DNA from: Dehalococcoidia bacterium
GTDB taxonomy: Bacteria; Chloroflexota; Dehalococcoidia; Lucifugimonadales; UBA1123
NCBI GenBank assembly: GCA_009838465.1
Contig: VXRN01000023.1
Span: 186,001-250,000, forward strand
Direction of reading: 5' to 3'
DNA: 64,000 nucleotides
Under the pieces are notes generated by a model, which was not told the DNA's origin, did not search any database, and saw nothing but the letters and a program-made list of their open reading frames with translations. A program made the position numbers and the translations under genes. Shown here in pieces: positions 57,954-64,000 of the stretch (within the stretch, counting starts at the first letter, position 1; every line of letters starts with the position of its first letter).

Positions 57954-59147
57954 TTGCGGGGGCGACCGATTCTCGTTCGCAGGCTCAAACTCTCCAACTT
58001 CCGAAATTACGCCGGTTTGGACCTATGTCTGGGCCGGGGCGTTACGGTAGTTGACGGGCGCAACGGACAGGGTAAGACCAACTTGCTGGAAGCTATTTAC
58101 CTGATGGCGATCGGTCGTTCTTCGAGAGGGGCCGCGGATCGCCAGATGGTGAGATCCGGAGCGTTCGAGGACTTTCTGGCGCACGCTCAGGTAGTGGGGG
58201 AGGCGGTTACGTCGTCGGGCGGGCTGAGTCTGCAGGTTGACCTGTCGGCAGGTGAGCGCATTCCGGGTGCGTCCGGCGAAGCTTGGCACGAGGCGCAGAG
58301 AGTTCAGAAGACGTTCAGGGTAAACGGCGTTCCGAAGAGGTCGTCGGACTTCGTTGGGCTTCTGAAAGCCGTGATGTTCGCCGCGGAAGATGTGGACCTT
58401 CTGAGCGGTCCACCGACGCTGCGCCGGCGCTACCTGGACATATTGACCTCTCAGATCACACCGGGCTTCGCGCGCGAGGCGCAGGATTACCAGAGGGTTC
58501 TGACGCAGCGCAATCATCTTCTCAAGTCTATCAGGGAGCGTGCGGCAAAAGAGTCGGAGCTTGAGTTCTGGGATGTACAGTTGTCTATTCACGCGGCGCG
58601 TATCATTGACGCTCGCCTGCGTGTGATGAACGCCTTGGACGAGAATATGGATCCGATACATCGTGAACTGAGCGGTCTGAATCAGACGCTGTCGCTGAAG
58701 TATTCTCCGTCGTTCGAGACAGGGCATTATGAAGATGTCAGGGATCTGTCGAAGATGATGCTGGATGGGTTCCGGGAGATCCGACGCCGTGAAATCGGAG
58801 CGGGCTTCTGTCTGATCGGGCCGCATCGAGACGACTTCAGCGCGAAGCTGGATGGAATGGATGTGGGATCGTTCGCGTCCAGGGGGCAGGCCAGAACAGC
58901 GATACTGGCTATGAAGCTCGGGGAAGCGCAACTCATTGGGGAGAGAGTCAGGGATAAGCCGGTAATGTTGCTGGACGACGTGATGTCCGAACTAGACGAA
59001 GATCGAAGAAGGCATGTGTTCGACCGGATCAGGGACTACGAGCAGGTGATCATCACCACTGCTGAGACTGATCTCAGCGATGTGATGGGAGATCTGCCGG
59101 TTCGGCGGATATCCATTGACGCAGGACGGGTGGTCGCGTCCGGCTAG
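57954..59147 (+). CDS. recF: DNA replication/repair protein RecF
   Basis: A 397-residue SMC-like ATPase acting in gap repair with RecO and RecR. Walker A is GRNGQGKTNLLEA, and Walker B with the signature lies in VMLLDDVMSELDEDRRRH. The TTG at 57954 gives six extra residues before the usual family start (about ILVRRLKLSNFRN). A TATAGT box lies only 4 bases upstream of that TTG, so the true start or the promoter reading may differ. Length is normal. Confidence 0.92.
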   Translation: MRGRPILVRRLKLSNFRNYAGLDLCLGRGVTVVDGRNGQGKTNLLEAIYLMAIGRSSRGAADRQMVRSGAFEDFLAHAQVVGEAVTSSGGLSLQVDLSAGERIPGASGEAWHEAQRVQKTFRVNGVPKRSSDFVGLLKAVMFAAEDVDLLSGPPTLRRRYLDILTSQITPGFAREAQDYQRVLTQRNHLLKSIRERAAKESELEFWDVQLSIHAARIIDARLRVMNALDENMDPIHRELSGLNQTLSLKYSPSFETGHYEDVRDLSKMMLDGFREIRRREIGAGFCLIGPHRDDFSAKLDGMDVGSFASRGQARTAILAMKLGEAQLIGERVRDKPVMLLDDVMSELDEDRRRHVFDRIRDYEQVIITTAETDLSDVMGDLPVRRISIDAGRVVASG

Positions 59148-59159
59148 AGGGGGTTAACT

Positions 59160-59942
59160 TTGGGAGACGACGAGAGGGCGATAGAAAGGGCGGTGGACCT
59201 GATCGGTGCCTCCAATCATGCGGTCGTGCTCGTGGGGGCCGGACTCTCAGCTGAGAGCGGGATACCGACGTTCAGGGGCGCGGGTGGGTTATGGACCAAG
59301 GTAGGGGAACCCAGCATGAATGGGTATGAGCAGTTCTTGCGCGACCCCATCCGGTGGTGGGAACATCAACTTAGCCCCGAGGCCGACCCGGCCCGCACCG
59401 AGTTCAGGGAGGCGATAGACCGCGCCGAACCAAATGCCGGACACTACGCGCTCGTGAGTATGGAGAAACTGGGTGTCCTCAAGATGACCATTACGCAAAA
59501 TGTGGATAACCTTCACGTTCGAGCGGGAGCGGTCAGGCTGGTCGAGATTCATGGCAACCGCACCAAAGTGCGATGTATCGGCTGTGAAGCTCGGTGGCCG
59601 CGCGAGGCGTTTGACTATGAAGAACTGCCTCCCCTGTGTCCGGAGTGCGGCAGCCTGGTCAAGGGGGATACCGTGATGTTTGGCGAGCCGATACCTCCGT
59701 CGGTCATTGACGCGTGCTTCCGGGAATCCGCCGCGTGCGACTGCATGATCGTTTGCGGCACCTCGGCAACGGTCTTTCCTGCCGCCAGTTTCCCGCGCAT
59801 GGTAAAGGAGAACGGGGGAACTCTGATAGAGGTAAATCCTAACCCTACCCCCTTGTCTGATATGGCGGACGTGACCTTGCGTGGGCCTACCGGGGAGTTG
59901 CTTCCGGAGGTCGTGAAGAGGCTGTCCTACTGGACTATCTGA
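59160..59942 (+). CDS. NAD-dependent deacylase, sirtuin family
   Basis: A 260-residue Sir2 protein. NAD-binding GAGLSAESGIPTFRG, QNVDNLHVRAG with catalytic His region, LVEIHGN, two zinc CxxC pairs (CIGC and CPEC) and the closing VCGTSATVFPA are in order. The TTG start follows recF by 12 bases, with GAGGGGG upstream. Likely removes acyl groups from lysines. It overlaps the tail of the WD40 gene on the other strand by 8 bases. Confidence 0.92.
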   Translation: MGDDERAIERAVDLIGASNHAVVLVGAGLSAESGIPTFRGAGGLWTKVGEPSMNGYEQFLRDPIRWWEHQLSPEADPARTEFREAIDRAEPNAGHYALVSMEKLGVLKMTITQNVDNLHVRAGAVRLVEIHGNRTKVRCIGCEARWPREAFDYEELPPLCPECGSLVKGDTVMFGEPIPPSVIDACFRESAACDCMIVCGTSATVFPAASFPRMVKENGGTLIEVNPNPTPLSDMADVTLRGPTGELLPEVVKRLSYWTI

Positions 59943-60816
59943 CGACCTCCCAGGCGCGGCATCGGCCATCGGCGCTTACCGCCGCGACAATCGCGCCGTC
60001 GGAGGAGCAGGCTACGCCGTACATTCCCTTGATGCCGGTCTGGTAGCTGGCCAAAATCTCCATAGCATCGAGGTCGAGTACGACTACTCCGCCTTCGACC
60101 GAGCAGAAGAGGCTGTCGGAGTCGGGCAGGGGAGTCGCGGAGGACATCCTGCCGGCCTGCGGGAAACCTGACGCCATCGGCTCGTATGAATCGGCGGAGT
60201 ATATGACTACTTCACCCTCGTAGGTTGTGCAGCAGAGTTTTCCGTTGGGTAGGAACAGGCAGCCTGTGGCCGCGTGTCCGGGGGCTTCTATCTCGGACAC
60301 TAACTCACGGGCGCTAACGTCCCATATCTTCACAACGTTTCCGAGGCCGGCGGTTGCCAGCGAACTGCCGTCAGAGGAGAAGCTGAGCGAGGTGACGTGT
60401 CGGGGATGCGACCTGAATATGTCCAGCGTATCCGAACCGCCCTCCCACAGGCCGACCATGCCACCGTATGCGGAGGTGGCGGCGAGGTCTCCGTTGGGTG
60501 AAAACTCTACTGCTGCGACGGTGTTCCGGTGGCCGGTGAGTGTGTGGAGCGGTTCGCCGCTCTTCCAGTCCCAGACCATCACAGTGCGGTCCGTGGAGCC
60601 GGTTACGGCTGTAGCGCCGTCCGGGGATAGGGCGATGGCGTTGGCGCTCTTTTCGTGGCCCTGAAAGCTGCGGGCGTTGGCAAATTCGGGCAGCGACCAT
60701 ATCTGGACTAGTGCGTCCATGCCGGTGGTCGCCAACTCCCGGCCGTCATGCGTGAACAGGACAGCCTGGGCATGCCTGGGATGGGCCTTGAATTCGGAAA
60801 TCAGTTCGAGTTTCAT
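59935..60816 (-). CDS. WD40-repeat protein
   Basis: A 293-residue protein made of about seven WD40 units, such as GHEKSANAIALSPDG, STDRTVMVWDWKSGE, GHRNTVAAVEFSPNG and HPRHVTSLSFSSDG, with several repeats ending in W-D. Seven blades would give a complete propeller and there is no signal peptide, so it is a cytosolic scaffold or interaction protein. GGAGG lies 5 bases before the ATG. No neighbour suggests its partner. Confidence 0.9.
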   Translation of the reverse strand: MKLELISEFKAHPRHAQAVLFTHDGRELATTGMDALVQIWSLPEFANARSFQGHEKSANAIALSPDGATAVTGSTDRTVMVWDWKSGEPLHTLTGHRNTVAAVEFSPNGDLAATSAYGGMVGLWEGGSDTLDIFRSHPRHVTSLSFSSDGSSLATAGLGNVVKIWDVSARELVSEIEAPGHAATGCLFLPNGKLCCTTYEGEVVIYSADSYEPMASGFPQAGRMSSATPLPDSDSLFCSVEGGVVVLDLDAMEILASYQTGIKGMYGVACSSDGAIVAAVSADGRCRAWEVVR

Positions 60817-61114
60817 CTGAGCCTCCGGTGTGGCTTTGTCGCCTTGGGAATATATCCGACTTTATGAACCTGGCAATCGTGTTGGTGAGTGCGCAGGTTG
60901 TCTGCTGGCGGTATGCAGATGAGGTCCGGTACCTGCATATAACCTGCATACTCCTGTATTTACCTGTTCAGCGAGTTTTTTTGTTCCCGTGCCTTTCATT
61001 GATAAGTTCCGCTTTATGATATAGTACGTGCGTTCTGCATATCTTGAATTGTAGCATAGGGTGTAGTGAGAATGGAACGAAATCGATTAGAGACTTGCTT
61101 GGACCGTCGGGAGT
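60817..61114. other. Gene-free spacer with small direct and inverted repeats
   Basis: A 298-base spacer upstream of the WD40 gene and downstream of a methyltransferase gene, both on the minus strand. ACCTGCATA occurs at 60931-60939 and 60942-60950, 11 bases apart, and TATGCAG at 60912-60918 is an inverted partner. This could be a regulatory protein-binding site but no function is evident. No credible gene is seen. Confidence 0.4.
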
Positions 61115-61768
61115 TCAGAGCTTTGTGAAGATGGCAATGTTGGGGGCTGGAAACTGGACTTTCCAGTTCATGCGCTCGGCTATCCAGTCCATAGTCCGAG
61201 CTGTATAGAATGCTATGTGGGTGGGGTCGCGCTGGTAGTACCAGTCGGCGAAATCAGAGCGATCTTCCAGAATTCCTGTCATTACACCGAGCCTTCCCCG
61301 CGATCTAAGAAGGGAGTCGAACAGGATAAACACCTCCAGAGGATTTCTGAAGTGTTCGACAGTCTCTGTGCAGGTTATGAAGTCGTAAACCCTTGAAAGC
61401 GGTTCAGGGTCGGAGAAGAAGTAGAGGTCGTATATCTTCACGCTGAAGCCGTCCTCCCGCATCATCTGGGCGAGAGCCGGGCCCGGACCGCAGCCGTAAT
61501 CCAGGCCGGATGCTCCCTCCGGGAGCATGGGTCTGAGGACGCCCCACAGCCTGGACAGGAAAGTCCTGTACCCCTGGTCGTTGGGATCATTGTCGTGCAT
61601 CAGGTAGCGTTCCATCTCGGCGTCCGGCGGCAAGTGGAATCGGGGTGGTACGAACGCCAAGTCGCAGACGGGACATTCGTAGAATTCGCGCGGCCCGTGC
61701 CTGTCGTCGGACTTATAGAAGAAGCGGGCACGGGCGTTCAGGCAGAGGGGACACGGGGGAAGTTGCAT
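61115..61768 (-). CDS. Class I SAM methyltransferase with N-terminal zinc ribbon
   Basis: A 217-residue protein. The first 40 residues hold two CxxC pairs (CPLC and CPVC), a zinc ribbon. The methyltransferase follows: motif I GLDYGCGPGPALAQM and FITCTETVEHFRNP. This domain pairing is known in some methyltransferases of modified sugars or peptides. Ribosome site at the ATG is weak. Substrate unknown. Confidence 0.85.
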   Translation of the reverse strand: MQLPPCPLCLNARARFFYKSDDRHGPREFYECPVCDLAFVPPRFHLPPDAEMERYLMHDNDPNDQGYRTFLSRLWGVLRPMLPEGASGLDYGCGPGPALAQMMREDGFSVKIYDLYFFSDPEPLSRVYDFITCTETVEHFRNPLEVFILFDSLLRSRGRLGVMTGILEDRSDFADWYYQRDPTHIAFYTARTMDWIAERMNWKVQFPAPNIAIFTKL

Positions 61769-61821
61769 GAGTTTCGCTACTTATTCGTACGTTCGTCAGC
61801 AACAGCAGAATTCAAGACTAT

Positions 61822-61902
61822 CCACCCTCACCATAGCCCTCTCCCATCAAGGGCTGAGAGGAGTAGGCAGACCCGCCCTTCGACAAGCTCAGGACGAACG
61901 GT
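61822..61902. repeat. Palindromic repeat fragment and CTTCGACAAGCTCAGG motif
   Basis: A CCCTCACCATAGCCCTCTCCC fragment (broken by the hairpin) is followed by CATCAAGGGCTGAGAGG and then CTTCGACAAGCTCAGGACG at 61878-61896. Related to the repeats elsewhere in the window. It lies between the methyltransferase gene and the small IscA-like gene. Confidence 0.55.
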
Positions 61903-61956
61903 TCATTGATTTGCCGACCCTGTGAGTCCATTAAGAGGAAGGGGACTATGTGGCGT

Positions 61957-62241
61957 TCAGTACACGTCGAGGGTGAAACCCATTCCCTGTGGGGTATCCT
62001 TATAGTCTAGTACCGATGTGGACATCTGGGGTGCGAGCTGCTGGCTCAGCAGCAATATCTTGGTTCCGCGTAGGGTGACCGTGATGTCATCGCTCTTCTC
62101 GTCGTCAATGACGATGCCGAAGTCGCCCGGCCCTGTCCAGGCGGGCGGTATGGCGAGCCGGAGGCAGCGTCCGGCTCCCAGATTGCGCTGGTCCAGTAGG
62201 TTCTTGAGTTCTCGTTTGGCTTGCCCGGTGACTGTCAGCAT
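61957..62241 (-). CDS. IscA/HesB-fold-like protein without cysteine ligands
   Basis: A 94-residue protein that begins LTVTGQAKRELKNLLDQRN and continues CLRLAIPPAWTGPGDFGIVID, the layout of the A-type Fe-S carrier fold. The three cysteines that bind the cluster in IscA, ErpA and SufA are missing; only one Cys (in GRCLRL) is present, at a different place. So it is probably not a cluster carrier but a relative with another task. It is next to an uncharacterised gene and etfA. Confidence 0.65.
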   Translation of the reverse strand: MLTVTGQAKRELKNLLDQRNLGAGRCLRLAIPPAWTGPGDFGIVIDDEKSDDITVTLRGTKILLLSQQLAPQMSTSVLDYKDTPQGMGFTLDVY

Positions 62242-62250
62242 TGTATCTAA

Positions 62251-62688
62251 TCATCCGTCTGCGGACCAGAGAGTATGGTAGTTGTTGCCGGTGATGGCGG
62301 CGGTCAGTTCTGCGCTCTCCAGTTGACGAAGTTCTTCGAGTGCTTCGTTGCAAGCTATGAGAACGCGCTCGTCGCCAGACTCTTCTAGGCGAGCCATGAT
62401 CTTATCCCAGACGCCGGAACTGATGAGGCTGGCGACGTATCTCTGCCAGGGAACGAGAGTGAGGTTCGTGGGCCTGGGGAATTCCGGCCTGATGCGTCGA
62501 ATTGACCTCATGCGGTCCTGTGGAGACCTTGCCATAGGCATCAGCCTCACAAAAGGCCCAACGTCATCCTTGTAGCGCGTATCAACAATCAAAGCGCGTC
62601 GAAATGTCGGGAAGAAGACCGACATTACTTCGGCCCGCTCTATATTCTGAATAACGTCTCGGATGTCGAAGAGGAAATTACCTTCCAT
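62251..62688 (-). CDS. Uncharacterised protein near etfA
   Basis: A 145-residue protein; no family is recognised. Residues 1-55 (EGNFLFDIRDVIQNIERAEVMSVFFPTF) and VPWQRYVASLISSGVWDKIMARL are the more structured parts. CGGAG precedes the ATG. It follows etfA by 19 bases and precedes the IscA-like gene by 9, so it is likely co-transcribed with them. Its place next to ETF suggests a lineage-specific electron-transfer accessory, but this is inference. Confidence 0.6.
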   Translation of the reverse strand: MEGNFLFDIRDVIQNIERAEVMSVFFPTFRRALIVDTRYKDDVGPFVRLMPMARSPQDRMRSIRRIRPEFPRPTNLTLVPWQRYVASLISSGVWDKIMARLEESGDERVLIACNEALEELRQLESAELTAAITGNNYHTLWSADG

Positions 62689-62707
62689 GACAACTCCGTT
62701 TCCGGCG

Positions 62708-63700
62708 CTAACTGTCCCTCAGTTCTCGGATCGTTTCTATGAATGAAGGAAGCACCTTGTTCCAGTCGCCCACGACGCCATAGGTGGCGGACTTGAATAT
62801 GTTGGCGTCCTCGTCGCGGTTGATTGCGACTATGTTCTTGGAAGCCGAACAGCCTGCCATGTGCTGACTGGCGCCGGATATGCCGATGGTAATGTACAGG
62901 TCCGGGGTAATCGTCTTGCCGGTCAGGCCAACCTGGTGGCTGTGGTCAATCCATCCAGCGTCGCAGGCGGCGCGCGACGCTCCCAGCGCTCCGCCGAGGA
63001 GGTCGCTCAATGACTGAAGTTGGTCGAATGGCTCAGGTCCGCCGAGTCCCCGTCCGCCGCTGACCACTATGCCGGCGTCCTCCAGTCGGACGCCCTCGGA
63101 TTCCTGTGAGACCGTCTCGACAAGACGCGCCTTGATGGTCGTGTCGTCAATGTCGGCTGAGAATTCCTCGATGCTTCCTGTACGTCCAGAGTCGGGTTCG
63201 TTGGCCTCGTAGGTCTTGGGTCTTACTATTACGACCTGCACGCCGTCCCCGGAGAACGAGATGTTTGCCAGCGCATTTCCACCGTACACGGGCCTGGTGG
63301 CACTCACTCGACCGGTATCTGCGTCCACCGACACTTCAACGCAGTCCTGCGCGACCGCGGCTCCGAGTCGGAAGGCGATCCTGGGGCCCACGTCTCTGCC
63401 GAGGGGAGTTCTGCCGATCAGTATAATCGAGGGGTCGGCCTCTTCAGCTACCTGCTCCAGGGCCGAGAGGTGGCCGTCAATCTGTGGTTCGCTCAGGAGC
63501 GGGCTTTCCACTTTGTAAACCTTGTCGGCTCCCAGGGCGATCGCGTCATCCTCTTCGCTTCCGATGGACGCGCCCTGCAACGAGACTGATACTTCATCGC
63601 CGGTTTCGCCCGCGAGCGAACGGGCCAGTGCAAGCAGTTCTCCCGTTACGCCGGCGAGACCGTTTTGATCCAATTCCCCTAAGACTAGAATGCCCTGCAT
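62708..63700 (-). CDS. etfA: Electron transfer flavoprotein alpha subunit
   Basis: A 330-residue alpha subunit that carries FAD and takes electrons from acyl-CoA dehydrogenases. The C-terminal FAD domain is clear: VVSGGRGLGGPEPF, QVGLTGKTITPDLYI, GISGASQHMAGC and NRDEDANIFKSATYGVVGD. CGGAG lies 7 bases before the ATG. etfB is directly upstream, partly cut off. It would accept electrons from the acyl-CoA dehydrogenase at 19739. Confidence 0.95.
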   Translation of the reverse strand: MQGILVLGELDQNGLAGVTGELLALARSLAGETGDEVSVSLQGASIGSEEDDAIALGADKVYKVESPLLSEPQIDGHLSALEQVAEEADPSIILIGRTPLGRDVGPRIAFRLGAAVAQDCVEVSVDADTGRVSATRPVYGGNALANISFSGDGVQVVIVRPKTYEANEPDSGRTGSIEEFSADIDDTTIKARLVETVSQESEGVRLEDAGIVVSGGRGLGGPEPFDQLQSLSDLLGGALGASRAACDAGWIDHSHQVGLTGKTITPDLYITIGISGASQHMAGCSASKNIVAINRDEDANIFKSATYGVVGDWNKVLPSFIETIRELRDS

Positions 63701-63754
63701 CAGTTATCTCCGTTGTCAGTTTCTGCGTGTGGATTGCCGAGCGGCGAGCCCTTT

Positions 63755-63784
63755 CGGGGTTCCCGCTTTCTCGGGAATGACGGG
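63755..63784. repeat. Small palindromic repeat (TTCCCGCTTTCTCGGGAATGACGG type)
   Basis: GGTTCCCG and CGGGAATGACGGG arms around CTTTCT make a short hairpin. The right arm resembles 7774-7790. It lies between etfA and etfB and has no coding value. Confidence 0.5.
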
Positions 63785-63805
63785 GTTGATTTGGCGCTAT
63801 GCCGG

Positions 63806-64000
63806 CTAGACGAGGTGAGCTTCGCGCAGTTTCAGAGCGAGCTGCCTTCCTGCATCAGCCTCGTCCTCGCCTTCTATGAACTCGCACTGCTTGTCGCTGA
63901 CGGGTACATATAGGTCTTCCAACGTCAATCTGGGAGCGAGAGCGGACTCGTCGAGGCCGATGTCGGAAGCGGTCCAGACAGTCGGACGCTTTCTACCCGC
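63806..64000 (-). CDS. etfB: Electron transfer flavoprotein beta subunit, C-terminal part
   Basis: Read from the right edge in the frame ending at stop codon 63806-63808, 64 residues are seen: AGRKRPTVWTASDIGLDES is the end of the ETF beta (AMP/FAD) domain, followed by the ISC-like PVSDKQCEFIEGEDEADAG and a LALKLREAHLV end. The rest lies beyond the window. The gene precedes etfA by about 105 bases. Confidence 0.85.
   Translation of the reverse strand, partial: AGRKRPTVWTASDIGLDESALAPRLTLEDLYVPVSDKQCEFIEGEDEADAGRQLALKLREAHLV

Overview
The window is bacterial chromosome with densely packed genes on both strands, moderately high in GC, using ATG, GTG and TTG starts with recognisable Shine-Dalgarno sites. 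The gene content points to a Chloroflexota-like organism, possibly of the SAR202/Dehalococcoidia type. The evidence is coenzyme F420 biosynthesis genes (cofE, cofD, cofC) beside an F420-type luciferase-like oxidoreductase, a CoxL-family molybdoenzyme subunit, a UPF0182 protein, a MEMO-family protein and many small toxin-antitoxin-like pairs. This placement is inference and no rRNA is present to test it. I saw no tRNA, rRNA or CRISPR array.

Layout. 0-1 kb: the end of sufS and sufU (Fe-S assembly). 1-4.7 kb, minus strand: a type II restriction-modification unit (HicB-like protein, AccI-like nuclease, N6-adenine methyltransferase) running into a MoxR ATPase. 5.1-7.5 kb: a CoxL/xanthine dehydrogenase-family large subunit. 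8.9-24 kb, plus strand: a dispersed arginine pathway (argJ, argB, argD, argG, argH) interleaved with a UPF0182 membrane protein, an AT-richer accessory island (15.1-17.4 kb, including a predicted Nmad2 protein and DUF2283/DUF2442/DUF4258-like genes), a kinase-like protein, an acyl-CoA dehydrogenase, a second DUF4258/DUF2283 pair, a MaoC hydratase and rpe. 24-35 kb: methyltransferases, an MFS exporter, a NYN-domain protein, prs, a MEMO-like protein, cofE, two alpha/beta hydrolases and a CitE-like lyase. 35-43.2 kb: dtd, an FmdB-type zinc ribbon, an aspartate-carbamoyltransferase-like protein with an altered phosphate loop, a geranylgeranyl-reductase-family flavoprotein, secA and polX. 43.6-49.5 kb: a double VOC protein, then a cobalamin operon on the minus strand (lipoprotein binding protein, permease, ATPase, cobyric acid synthase) headed by a clear cobalamin riboswitch with a terminator. 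49.5-64 kb: gyrB, a cysteine-synthase-like enzyme, an unusually long ligA with a duplicated helix-hairpin-helix region, an LLM oxidoreductase with cofC and cofD, recF, a sirtuin, a WD40 protein, a methyltransferase, a cysteine-poor IscA-like protein, an unknown protein, etfA and the end of etfB.

The intergenic spaces carry several families of GC-rich palindromic repeats that sit mostly at gene 3' ends. One is a 46-bp hairpin present in two identical copies about 5 kb apart. Another is a roughly 130-160 bp MITE-like element with inverted ends, present in four related copies. Some copies look able to act as transcription terminators. The most unusual points are these repeats, the duplicated HhH domain in LigA, the carbamoyltransferase with a changed STRT motif, the accessory island inside the arginine region, and the riboswitch-controlled cobalamin operon.
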